64,000 nucleotides of DNA from Bradyrhizobium ottawaense (GTDB lineage: Bacteria > Pseudomonadota > Alphaproteobacteria > Rhizobiales > Xanthobacteraceae): NCBI RefSeq assembly GCF_002278135.3, contig NZ_CP029425.2, positions 6,610,001 through 6,674,000 on the forward strand, given 5' to 3'. The notes beneath the pieces were generated by a model. That model was given only the letters and a program-made list of their open reading frames with translations. It was not told where the DNA came from and searched no databases. The position numbers and the translations under genes are program-made. Positions 22,901 through 28,763 of this stretch are shown piece by piece (position 1 is the stretch's first letter; each line of letters starts with the position of its first letter).

Positions 22901-24341
22901 GATATTGCACGGCGCTGTTGGCGACCGAATAGCTGTAGGTGCCGTTGGCATTCAGCGTCAGTGCGCCCAGATTGCCCTGCCCCGTGATCACGCCGGCCTG
23001 GAACGTGGACTGGTTCTGGTCGGCATCCGAGATCGAGATCGTGCCTGACACCGACAGCGTCGGCGCGCTGGCGTCTTCGGTGACGGTGGTGAAGGCGGGC
23101 GCACCGATCACGGCGGCGTCGTTGGTGCCGTGAACCGTGAAGGAGACCTGCTTGGCCGTGCCGTCCAGCGCGCTGACCGTAAACGTCTCGACCCTGGTCT
23201 CGCCAGCGCCGAGATATTGAACGGCACTGTTGGCGATCGAATAGGTGTAGCTGCCGTCGGCCTTCAGGGACAGGGTGCCGAAATTGCCCAAGGCGGATAC
23301 CGCGGTGGTCTTGAACGGCGATTCGCCCTGATCGACATCGGAGATCGCGATCGTCCCAGTGAGCTTCAGGGTCGGATTGCGGGAATCCTCGGTGACATCG
23401 GCAGCCGAGGGTGTGCCGATGATTGCGGCATCGTTGGCGCCCTGGATCGTGACGGTCGCCGTCGCCGTCGATGTCAGGCCGGCGCTGTTGGTTACGGTAT
23501 AGGTGAAGGTCTCGGTCGCGGACTGGCCGGCGCGCAGCGACTGGAACGCAGAACCCGGGGTATAGGCGATGTTGTGGCCGTCGGCGGCGATGCTGACCGT
23601 CCCCAAAATTCCCTGTGTATTGACGGAGGTGACGCGCAGCGTCCCGCCCGCGGGGTTGGTGTCATTGGCGAGCACGTTGATCGCGGTGACGCCGGCATCC
23701 TCGCCGATCGTGACCGCATCGGCATTGGCGACCGGTTTTTGCACGAGCGAAACCTGGAAGACGGCGTCGTTGTAGTCGGCGTCGCCCGGCGCGGTGTAGC
23801 TGCCGTTGGACCTGCGCGTCGCGGCGGTATCCTCCCAGGCGATGGTGCCGGTCGCGCCGTCGGCAGTGTCGCCGGCGAGCTTGGCTGCCGTCTGCTGGCT
23901 GCCCGTGACCGACGAGGCATAATCGACGCCGCCCGCGTTCTTGGAGGTCTCGGTAAACAACGCATTGGTGCCGGCGCCCGTGAGCAGATCGGGCTTGCCG
24001 GCAACGTAGATGACGTTGCCGTTGGCATCGACATCAGCGACCGCCCAGGTGCCGTCCGAAAGCTTGATGACCTTGATGGCGCCGGTGAGATCGTCGGCAT
24101 CGTTGCGGCCCTGCGCCGCACCATCCGGAATGAGGAAGAACTGGATCTTGCCGAGATCGGCGGTGTTCACCGCGAAGTCGACATGGGAGACACCGGGGGT
24201 GAGGGCGCCAGCCCCTTGCGAATCCGCATTTGCAAACAGGACTCCGCCGAGCCCCGTTGAGCTGTTGTACCAACCAAAGGTGTTGCGAAAGGCCGCGGAC
24301 TCCGAGACAAAACTGGCGCGCAAAATCGTCTGGTCGCTCAT
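10923..24341 (-). CDS. Giant VCBS/RTX repeat protein, type I secreted (4472 aa)
   Basis: The ATG at 24341 (MSDQTILRAS) follows GGGGGGG and is preferred over one 33 bp upstream. The N-terminal 210 residues look like a DUF4114 domain (motif GDADYNDAVFQV). About five VCBS-type repeats of roughly 105 residues follow (residues about 300-830), then an Ig-like segment and an SdrD B-like piece (ATVFADANNNGILDAGEAH, about 950-985). A helical stretch and RTX nonapeptides (GGXGXD, about 1220-1285) come next. The rest is calcium-binding-like modules repeating GTDTLRSIEG, ADTFNAAGF and GNGNTRL, with three serralysin-like stretches (FVYVSGGGADFIGDFSH). The C-terminus (about 110 residues, ending HNGNFLLA) looks like a type I secretion signal. 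An adhesin or biofilm matrix protein is likely. No type I secretion genes lie in the window. Confidence 0.9.
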   Translation of the reverse strand: MSDQTILRASFVSESAAFRNTFGWYNSSTGLGGVLFANADSQGAGALTPGVSHVDFAVNTADLGKIQFFLIPDGAAQGRNDADDLTGAIKVIKLSDGTWAVADVDANGNVIYVAGKPDLLTGAGTNALFTETSKNAGGVDYASSVTGSQQTAAKLAGDTADGATGTIAWEDTAATRRSNGSYTAPGDADYNDAVFQVSLVQKPVANADAVTIGEDAGVTAINVLANDTNPAGGTLRVTSVNTQGILGTVSIAADGHNIAYTPGSAFQSLRAGQSATETFTYTVTNSAGLTSTATATVTIQGANDAAIIGTPSAADVTEDSRNPTLKLTGTIAISDVDQGESPFKTTAVSALGNFGTLSLKADGSYTYSIANSAVQYLGAGETRVETFTVSALDGTAKQVSFTVHGTNDAAVIGAPAFTTVTEDASAPTLSVSGTISISDADQNQSTFQAGVITGQGNLGALTLNANGTYSYSVANSAVQYLGAGDTKVETFTVKSFDGTAKQVSFVIKGVNDAAVIGTPTVHDVYDNPSALVLTASGSIGITDVDQGEAAFKPAVGSAAGNLGFLLLSGDGSYVYVVAESAAHNLAAGAVKVDTFTVTAVDGTTKQVSFTVHGPAGGNHAATIGDPTIADVTEDLAANNAGNLTAVGSISVSDPDAGQSSFQAGVLTGPGNLGTLNLSANGGYTYAVANNAAQYLGAGETKIDTFRVTSQDGTSKDVTFTIHGENDGATIGNVGDHEVTEDGQLTASGQLSIVDADQNQAAFQASEITAQGNLGTVTLLADGHYTYSVDNAAIQYLGANDTKTETFTVTSVDGTTKNISFDIHGAQDAPNLSVQDSSGAADGNITLHIAADKVDLGSTLSVKIEGVPSSFTVQNGAAIGDGAWLVTGDSIQNVVLIPNHAVGSADPFTLQVTAISDDGVHQAVSSAELALTVTSGANEINALDIDGYIGGATVFADANNNGILDAGEAHTTTRADGSFTLAGGSGPLVSIGGVDISTGLQVAGVLRAPEGSTVITPLTTLIAALVDSTANDEHPLTVDQAINAIAAAFNVDLASDPANPIDLLSYDPVPAAVNGDPTATAVLAAAIQVQSTVAQVSAVGVETGAVITAIASAITASLSGPGAPVFDLASSETVQSVVTSSGVDAAAAATVIEVVAAANDSIQGATNVTELAQAGQVAQGAAADQLAATNFSDQQSIDQLTDRFVENLDTEVSNAVLTPVGNALFGSLGDDLLSGGTGNDLIDGQDGNDRISGGDGNDILFGGAGKDYLGGGSGDDILDGGPGFDRALYTDATGGVTIDLAAGTASGAGVGTDTLVNIEAAVGSDFADTFNAAGFTGDAHVPGSPVGYNEFEGRGGDDTIISNTNSQGAELTRVSYVSATGAVTVDLVAGYAQGDASVGHDTLVGSGFNGVWGSAHNDTILGSNNPMFTAEVYSGFAGNDYIDGRGGYDRVDYNVDPNTTTGITVNLAAGSVTGDSTVGTDTLRGIEAIRGTNFADTYNATGFGSGSVNAGSNGTFNEFTGNGGDDTITGNGFTRLGFNNATAGVQVDFVTGTATGDSSVGTDHFTGVNAVQASMFDDTLLGGATNDNFTGLAGNDYIDGRGGFDVSSYNNIFFITGSITVNMAAGIVTGDASNGTDTLRSIEGVQGTNFDDTYDATGYGVAGANVGNNGTFNQFEGLSGDDVITGNGNTRLIFANATGGVTINLAGGTATGDGSTGHDTFTGVNSALGSNFADIFDATGFSGPSGTSFQGQGGNDQITGNGATQIQYNNATAGVTVNLTAGTADGDGSVGHDTITGGVFNVLGSNFNDTIIGSASNDSLSGNVGNDILDGRAGNDFLSGGAGVDTFVYASGGGFDFIQDFVHGQDKLDLTGVYGIFSLSDLQAHAVQSGPNTVITFSSGDGLTLQNVNLSSLTASDFLFGAPAAPIVGDGNANDLVGTADAESISGLGGNDRLQGLGGSDLLDGGAGFDRAIYTDASGGIAVNLAAGTASGAGVGTDTLIGIEGVVGSDYADTFNAAGFTGSTGLPGVAAGQSEFEGRGGDDSVVGDLNALGQAVTRVSYLSATSAVIVDIGAGTADGDASVGHDTFSNVSTIWGSASNDTIYGSDNAAFTYETYEGRGGDDYIDGRGGYDQVTYNSDTTTTSGIYVHLAAGTVNGDATVGTDTLRSVEAARGTNFDDTFDATGFGQVGATNVGSSGTFNDFAGAGGNDTIIGNGSTRLNYQIAASSVSVDLETSVVGTTNAVTVAGSATGATEGTDTFTGVNAVQGSTFADTLLGSSFNNNFTGLGGDDYIDGRGGFDVAIYNSLSTVTGGVAIDMAAGTATGDGSIGTDTLRSIEGIQGTGYADTYVATGYGQPGALNIGNNGTFNQFEGLGGDDAITGNGNTRLLYTNATGGVTVNLNAGSVTGDVSVGHDTFTGVNSVYGGNFADTYDASGFIGFNSFQGLAGNDLITGNGSTQLLFANATGGVVVDLASGTVNGDASVGHDTITGGVNGVSGSGFNDTLKGGSGADNLLGNGGADTFVYVSGGGADFIGDFSHAQADKIDLSGAGIYNLADVQAIASQQGPNTFINFGNGDSLTLQNVTLSNLTAADFIFAPGVHLIGDANPNTLVGTVYADNLSGLGGNDVLQGLGGNDQFDGGQGFDRADYGDATGAITANLAAGSVTGPGVGTDTLANVEGILGSNYADTFNAAGFTGSTGLPGVAAGQSEFEGRGGDDSVVGDLNALGQAVTRVSYLSATSAVIVDIGAGTADGDASVGHDTFSNVSTIWGSASNDTIYGSDNAAFTYETYEGRGGDDYIDGRGGYDQVTYNSDTTTTSGIYVHLAAGTVNGDATVGTDTLRSVEAARGTNFDDTFDATGFGQVGATNVGSSGTFNDFAGAGGNDTIIGNGSTRLNYQIAASSVSVDLETSVVGTTNAVTVAGSATGATEGTDTFTGVNAVQGSTFADTLLGSSFNNNFTGLGGDDYIDGRGGFDVAIYNSLSTVTGGVAIDMAAGTATGDGSIGTDTLRSIEGIQGTGYADTYVATGYGQPGALNIGNNGTFNQFEGLGGDDAITGNGNTRLLYTNATGGVTVNLNAGSITGDVSVGHDTFTGVNSVYGGNFADTYDASGFIGFNSFQGLAGNDLITGNGSTQLLFANATGGVTVNLANGTVDGDSSVGHDTILGGVTNVAGSNFNDTVTGSGGNDQLFGNGGNDLLSGGAGNDGLNGGIGADTFVYAAGGGADTTGDFLQADADKIDLTGIPGVSTLADVQALATQQGPNTVINFGNGDTLTLLNVTLSNLTAADFILGQGVHLTGDAGANTLIGTAYADNLSGLAGNDRLKGLDGNDLLDGGLGFDRADYVAATGGITANLAAGSVTGPGVGTDTLANVEGIVGSDYADTFNATGFAGDTGIAGTNVGFNEFEGRGGDDSITGAMNSLGALLTRISYANATGSVTVDLTAHSAAGDASVGTDTLVGSGFAGVVGSGSGDQLLGSANGPGTVETFEGRAGDDFIDGRAGFDRADYALDPAAVGGINVQLASGTVTGDAATVGTDTLRSVESVRGSNAADVFNAAGFTGSSQNAGSNGTFNEFIGMGGNDSITGNGNTRVAFTNATGAVTVDLLAGTASGDLSTGNDTFSGVNAVMASMFNDTISGSNTTTATETFTGLAGDDFIDGRGGFDIISYNNIYFSTGAVTINFTAGTATGDGSIGNDTFRGIEGAQGTTFNDVFTATNFCAVGFQNGATNNVGNNGNFNQFEGLAGNDTITGNGNTRIIYSSATDAVTINLQAGTATGGGSIGTDTYVGVNSATGSNLNDTYNATGFTGVTSAGSFGTFNLFEGLLGNDTITGNGNTRVSYSQASGGGVSVDLSTGLVSGAAGADFITGGVNSVQGSNQADTLVGSSNNEFFFGGGSGDTINAGGGNDGITGQGGNDTIDGDAGTDMVIFSGTQSQYTVTTAGTIQVQDNVVNRDGTDGLTNVEALQFSDAIVLLSSGSLASPIDLSTQQFSNTAPVSGTAGDDYLRVGANIFGHGINLGAGTGDTVLLNGTFGNGYTLNLSGVENLVGSGNDEFVNLTTTANGLVVDLGGGNDQLNLAGGANTLSLIGVEGVGGSDFGATPGVNDVLTLSTTVTGLNISLGNGDNTMNLAAGANSFVNIYDVNHVNGTASDDTLTVTGAIAAVNGVAIDLGGGEDTIALNGNFAAFAATGVEHINGNSGDNSLSLTNNVDGIVIDMGGGNDLVSLANGVNSVSISGVENLNGSDFTGNLNPSDDTVTLLNTVSGVSVNLGEGTNVLNLAAGSNSFDNLWNVNLLNGSSSDDILTLQGSPANVINLGGGNDTLNFSANVYDITVTNVETVNAAANFDRITIGNASGNTTITAGAGADEIFASAGHDNFRFVSTADSAAGAADTIHNFDADNDSFTFSGISVAGGHIEYVENAALLGANQASAHLQNSGPGNDYLQIDIDGDGTSDMDVSLQNVTGTLHNGNFLLA
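14914..16310. repeat. Internal duplication within the giant RTX gene, copy 1
   Basis: About 1.4 kb that recurs almost base for base 2025 bp downstream, with only a handful of substitutions noticed (for example at 15083-15101 and after 16160). Other modules of the gene match only at protein level, so this pair reflects a recent duplication or gene conversion. Confidence 0.9.
16939..18335. repeat. Internal duplication within the giant RTX gene, copy 2
   Basis: Second copy of the 1.4-kb block at 14914-16310, offset by 2025 bp (675 codons, reading frame kept). Similarity falls off sharply after about 18335, where the two modules return to ordinary divergence. Confidence 0.9.
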
Positions 24342-25152
24342 GGCGAGCCCCCCCTTTAACATTCTGATGCTCAAAGTTCGCCGTCAGCCCAACGGCGCGA
24401 GTTGGAAATGAAATGGTCTTGTTATGGTTGTATTGGGTATCGATTCGACGAGGCGTCGTTGCCTGACGGCGAACGGCGAAGTCCTGTCACGGAGCGAAGG
24501 ACTTCTGATAATTGCAAATTGTTTCCATTGTTGCGTGACTGCGTCAAGGCAGCACAGCTGCTAACCTTAAGCGCGGCGTGAATTGAACAGCGCAGCCGAG
24601 AGAGCGTGTGTCCCGGCTTTGCGATTGCGCCCGAGTTCGGCAGACCATGGGGTCGAAGCTTTGCCGAACTGCAGCACAATACGGGATGGAATGAAGCGAT
24701 CGCCTTGCCTCCCCGGCTGGCCTTGACCAGATCGCTTAAGCTGCCGACAAAATGGATTGCGACCGTTGATAGCGCGGCTGAACAATTCGCGCCGCGCCTG
24801 GGGACACGAACTGCGACATTCTGACGCGCCCAGAGATCCCTGCTGCAGCTCGATATCGGGAGCCGAAAGCCGACGCCGAAATCCGACTGACTCAAGCAAA
24901 GCAATGTCATCTCAATTCCTGGTGCAGCAAATATTCCTCGTCCATGGAATAGCGCCGGCACATCTGGACGCATGACCCGAATGGGTCATTCCGGTCCGGG
25001 CGCCGCCGCCTTCCGCAGCCATCCGCTAGACTTTCGTCAAGTGCGTTTTTTTCAGGAAAAACAGGCAAGGGGGCTTGCTTCGAGCCGCCTCCTCACGAAG
25101 CATCGCCGGTCGGGGAAACGCGTTGGAGGGCCTCAGATGTCGGGGACTTTCT
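24342..25152. other. Intergenic region upstream of the giant RTX gene; no gene recognised
   Basis: About 810 bp between the start of the leftward giant gene and the rightward LuxR-type gene. Open frames occur on both strands, but their translations look like random high-GC frames with no ribosome site, recognisable motif or conserved-looking composition. It must hold the giant gene's promoter. The part just upstream of its start (about 24410-24440) is relatively A/T-rich. Confidence 0.4.
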
Positions 25153-25183
25153 GCCCGGCATGCAGCAAGAATGCATGCCGGGC
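25153..25183. promoter_or_regulatory. 12-bp perfect inverted repeat upstream of the LuxR-type gene
   Basis: GCCCGGCATGCA (25153-25164) and TGCATGCCGGGC (25172-25183) flank a 7-nt spacer and lie 10 bp before the ATG at 25193. There is no following T-run, so it is more likely an operator or a translation-affecting hairpin than a terminator. It covers the alternative ATG at 25160, which argues that the real start lies downstream. Confidence 0.5.
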
Positions 25184-25192
25184 TGCAACGAA

Positions 25193-26557
25193 ATGCGCGG
25201 GGCTGGGCGAAGGGGACCGCGCTTGAAAGCCGACAAAATCGACGGTGCAGGACTGTCGAGGGTCCTCAATCGACTTGGCGAGGCCGCCGTGAATCCGGAA
25301 GCATGGCGCGACATCATGGATGACATCTGCAGGGCGGTGGGCGCGTCGGCGGCCATACTCCTTCAAAGTGACGTCAGGACTCCCGACGTTCCACGCACGG
25401 CATCGATCGCCGAGGCCACCGATCTCTACTTCAGGAACAACTGGCACTTAAGAGACCCGCGCGCCAAGGCTTTTCCGCGCATGATGGCGGGCGAGGTCGT
25501 GACCGACCTCGATATGATGACCCCGGAGCAGATTCGCGCCGATCCCATGTACAACGAGGTGCTGTTCCCGTTCGGATACCGGTGGTTCGCCGGCATCGGC
25601 TTCTGGGCCGACAGCGCAGCGTGGGCATTGACGATCCAGCGAACCGGCCACGAAGGCGCATTCGAGGCACCCGACAAGCAACTGCTTGCCCAATTGGCGC
25701 CGCGCCTGACCGAGACCGCCACGCTCGCGACGGTGATGGGAAGGGTCGCGCTCTCCTCGATGACCGATGTGCTCGACCGGGTCCAACAGCCCGCATTGAT
25801 CCTCAATCGGGAAGGAATGGTCCTGCGCACCAACACGGCAGCCGAAACTGGATTCGACAACGAGATCCGCATCAGGGAGCGGCGCCTCGTTGTTCACGAC
25901 AAGCAGGCGATGACAAGGCTCGATCAGCTGATCAGCATGATCCGATCGACGCCGGATGCCGCGGCCATGCCCGCCTCTCCAATCCTTGTCCGCCGGACGG
26001 CAAAGCCACCGGTCGTGTTGCGGATCCTGCCGGTGGACGGCGCGGCGCGCTCCGTCTTCCTCGGCGCTCGCGCCATGCTGATCCTGTCCAACCTCATCCC
26101 GCGCGCGGCGCCGGACCCGGCGCTGATCGGCCAGGCCTTCGATCTCACGCCGGCGGAATCTCGACTGGCCGCGCTGCTTGCAACCGGCGCATCGCTCGCC
26201 AGCGCTTCCGAGCACCTGCGCATCTCGCGCGAAACCGCCCGCAACCACCTCAAGTCGATCTTCTCGAAGACGGGCGCGCACCGCCAGTCGGAGCCGAACC
26301 GGGCGCTGACCATACGAACGGGTCATTCCCTGCGAACAGGGAAATTTACAGGGAAAACGCCCACCGCAGGACCCGCCTTGGCAACGAGAGTTGGCGGGAA
26401 CCACTTGAAAATCCGCAGAAATCCCGAGCGTCGCGGTCGCATCGGAACAGGGAATTTTTCGCTGGCAAACAGGGACTCTCCTGGCCGTGAGCACGGAAAA
26501 ATATCCGGCGGACTTCAGTGGCGCGCCTGTCGGACACTGGCAACGCGGCTACAGTGA
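25193..26557 (+). CDS. LuxR-family HTH transcriptional regulator with replaced C-terminus
   Basis: A regulator of about 450 residues. The N-terminal and central parts form the sensory region of a rhizobial LuxR group (LGEAAVNPEAWRDIMDDICR, then YFRNNWHLRDPRA). A LuxR-type HTH follows near residues 315-370 (DLTPAESRLAALLATGASLA; SEHLRISRETARNHLKSIF; SKTGAHRQSE). Members normally end a few residues after HRQSE; here that ending is lost and about 85 unrelated residues follow, encoded by a dispersed-repeat-like tract. The start is uncertain: ATG 25160 sits in a hairpin, ATG 25193 is used here, and TTG 25223 follows a purine-rich stretch. DNA binding may be weakened by the altered last HTH helix. 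It sits beside the giant RTX gene. Confidence 0.75.
   Translation: MRGAGRRGPRLKADKIDGAGLSRVLNRLGEAAVNPEAWRDIMDDICRAVGASAAILLQSDVRTPDVPRTASIAEATDLYFRNNWHLRDPRAKAFPRMMAGEVVTDLDMMTPEQIRADPMYNEVLFPFGYRWFAGIGFWADSAAWALTIQRTGHEGAFEAPDKQLLAQLAPRLTETATLATVMGRVALSSMTDVLDRVQQPALILNREGMVLRTNTAAETGFDNEIRIRERRLVVHDKQAMTRLDQLISMIRSTPDAAAMPASPILVRRTAKPPVVLRILPVDGAARSVFLGARAMLILSNLIPRAAPDPALIGQAFDLTPAESRLAALLATGASLASASEHLRISRETARNHLKSIFSKTGAHRQSEPNRALTIRTGHSLRTGKFTGKTPTAGPALATRVGGNHLKIRRNPERRGRIGTGNFSLANRDSPGREHGKISGGLQWRACRTLATRLQ
26335..26475. repeat. AACAGGGA repeat tract at the 3' end of the LuxR-type gene
   Basis: AACAGGGAAATTT (26335-26347), AACAGGGAATTTTT (26446-26459) and AACAGGGA (26468-26475) occur within 140 bp. 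In one frame they encode repeated Asn-Arg-Glu-Ile/Phe. The tract begins where similarity to LuxR proteins ends, so it looks like inserted repetitive DNA. About 280 bp of unrecognised sequence follow to 26835. Confidence 0.5.
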
Positions 26558-26835
26558 CAAGGTGACCCCGATCATCGACCGGTTTTGCACGGTGCATGCC
26601 AAAGCTGACTTTCGGCTCCTGGCCTATGCTCAATCTGCCCGCTGCGGCTGCGTGCTGTGACCTTCGAAATGGCTCCGTACATCAGCAACACGGCGGAACG
26701 CCAGATGGCGACTGAACCGTACGATTCCCGTTGCTGAGACATTCGGCCTCTCGCTGCGAAGAAACGCGATCCTTCACCTCCTAGTGATCTCTCAGAGCGG
26801 CTCGAGGTCTGCCGGAACTTTTCCGTGCCGATGCG

Positions 26836-28263
26836 TCAAAAGCCATATTCCGCCGATGGAATGGTCGCTGTTGCATTCCTGGCTGCAGGCTTCGGCGACG
26901 CCGCGATGACATCCGCCTTCGGCCGTACTAATCCGTCTGCGAGGCCAAACACCTGGTACACTCGGTGGGATTGCCTATCCACGAACCAGCAATTGATGAC
27001 GGGATTCCGGCCGCCGGCCCATCCGAGCTCGCGCAGTCCTCGGCGGAACGCCTCCAAGGGGCGCCAGCCAACGGTGCCCCAGGCAGCCGGCGGGACGCGC
27101 ACGCCTGCAGCCAGAGCAACAGTCGGCTGCAGCCGGGGCGTGATCTTGACCAAGTTCAGCAGCGTCGCTGCCACGATCATCATGAGGACTCCACCAACGC
27201 TGAGCGTGATCTGCATCGCAAGCCCTTCCGATATGTCGAGCAGCGCCAGGAGGCTAGCGAGCGTCAGCAGGACGCCGAGGCAGAAGATTGGCAACGAGTG
27301 CTTGCCACAGAGGATGGCGCCGCGCATCACCGCACTCGTCAATGCTTGCCGATTGGGCGGCGCGAACCATACCGCCACAACCGCTAGAGCCAAGAAATGC
27401 AATAGACGCAACGGATCGAGATTGGATTTGTCTAGCGGGTAAGCCAGTTTGGTCAGCCCCTGCGGGATCAACGCTTCCAACGGCTTGATTCTCCAGCTCA
27501 ATGCGATGACGAGGCTGAAGATCAGATAGAGAGCGGCGGGCACGAGCACCGTGCGAGACGTTAGCCAGGGGCGCACTCTTTCGCCCTCGATTATCATCCA
27601 CGCACCAAGAACCGCCAATAGCTGCCAGGCCAGTGGATTGAAAGCCCAATGGCCGCTCGGCCACGCCGGCATGGACCAGCCGAACATTTGCACCAGCGCA
27701 TAAAGCGCCAGCGAGGCGCCAAGCGTCACGTTCGGCATTCGGAGCAGCAACCACAGCAACGGCGCGAAAAAGAGGTGGAGAAGCACGAAGATCGGCAATA
27801 CGTCGGTATTGACCGGACGGTATTGCAGAATCGCTGCGTGGGCGAGCGCCGAGCCCGGCTGATCCAACAGAATGCGCGTATTGCTCTCATCAGCAAGACG
27901 GTCCCCGCCTGCGAGGTGAACCAAGATGGCGCAGGCGAGCGTCAGCAGCAGAAATGCGACATAGATGTCCCAACTTCGCCGCAGGGTCCGGCGGATCACG
28001 CTGGTCCACCCCTCGCAACTCCGTACTTTGCCGTAGGCTAGCGCGCAGGTGACTCCCGAGACGAACATGAACACTTCCGCGGCATCGCTGAAGCCGTAGT
28101 TCCGTAGCGTCAGCCAACTTCCAATGTTATTGGGGACATGATCAAGAAAGATGCACCAGAGCGCGATGCCGCGGCAGGCATCAATGCGAGGGTCGCGGCT
28201 GTTGACTTTGAGCTCCGGCGGAGCGCCCGCAAATAGCTTCGGGGATGCGGTCCGATCCTGCAT
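26836..28263 (-). CDS. OpgC-like membrane protein with C-terminus from an ABC substrate-binding protein
   Basis: The ATG at 28263 (MQDRTASPKLFAG) follows GGACGAGG and gives 475 residues. Residues about 22-395 form an OpgC-type acyltransferase fold: RDPRIDACRGIALWCIFLDH, then about ten membrane helices. OpgC succinylates osmoregulated periplasmic glucans. The last 71 residues do not belong to that family. AFRRGLRELGWAGGRNPVI, then PKADVIAASPKPAARNATAT and IP, match the N-terminal pattern of ABC-type (PF04392-like) substrate-binding proteins in degenerate form. The gene thus appears joined to a relic, and its natural C-terminus may be missing. It is transcribed toward the LuxR-type gene. Confidence 0.75.
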   Translation of the reverse strand: MQDRTASPKLFAGAPPELKVNSRDPRIDACRGIALWCIFLDHVPNNIGSWLTLRNYGFSDAAEVFMFVSGVTCALAYGKVRSCEGWTSVIRRTLRRSWDIYVAFLLLTLACAILVHLAGGDRLADESNTRILLDQPGSALAHAAILQYRPVNTDVLPIFVLLHLFFAPLLWLLLRMPNVTLGASLALYALVQMFGWSMPAWPSGHWAFNPLAWQLLAVLGAWMIIEGERVRPWLTSRTVLVPAALYLIFSLVIALSWRIKPLEALIPQGLTKLAYPLDKSNLDPLRLLHFLALAVVAVWFAPPNRQALTSAVMRGAILCGKHSLPIFCLGVLLTLASLLALLDISEGLAMQITLSVGGVLMMIVAATLLNLVKITPRLQPTVALAAGVRVPPAAWGTVGWRPLEAFRRGLRELGWAGGRNPVINCWFVDRQSHRVYQVFGLADGLVRPKADVIAASPKPAARNATATIPSAEYGF

Positions 28264-28531
28264 TGGCTTGCCTCGTCCAGGGTACGCGCAGGCTTCGAGA
28301 GGAACGATCGAGAGGAACTGAATGTAACAAAAAGCACGCTGCGGGATTCTGACAGCGACGCAGTCCAGAATTGCTTCACACCGACCCGGCCACAACAGCA
28401 ACTGCGACAATGACGATATGGCCGGGCTGCGCAAAACCCTCTGGTGGAATGGCTGACTGTCGTCATCATCGTGCAAGCGCCGCAGCCTGTAAATCGGCCG
28501 GAGGTCGGTACAGAGAGGTGCCTAGGTCCTA

Positions 28532-28575
28532 TGACCAAGGTACCGTCCGTCCTGCCGTCCGTTTGACCTTGGTCA
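28532..28575. promoter_or_regulatory. 10-bp inverted repeat in the promoter region of the response regulator gene
   Basis: TGACCAAGGT (28532-28541) and ACCTTGGTCA (28566-28575) form a perfect inverted repeat with a 24-bp spacer containing CCGTCC direct repeats. It lies 190 bp upstream of the response regulator ATG and about 270 bp from the divergent OpgC-like start, in a 500-bp gap (28264-28763) without other features. It is a candidate operator, possibly autoregulatory. Confidence 0.45.
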
Positions 28576-28763
28576 GACATATGATGAGCAATTCATCGCT
28601 CGCATTAGAAGGGGCCCGCGAGCTGCGCGCTTCACGTAGTCCGCTCCCTTCTTACCTGACGGCGAACCGCCGGCCGGAGCCGAGATAGAAGATGGACGAT
28701 TTCGAAGGTGGGTATATGATTTCCTATTGATCTCCGGGCGGCCAGAAGACGGAGACCTTTTCT

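Noticed and set aside
11000..24000. Repeats in the giant gene as a CRISPR array or satellite
   Set aside because: Units are protein-coding, in frame, long and diverged; there is no constant short repeat with unique spacers.
24422..24973. Leftward open frame of 183 codons upstream of the giant gene
   Set aside because: No ribosome site, composition like random high-GC frames, no recognisable family; kept as intergenic.
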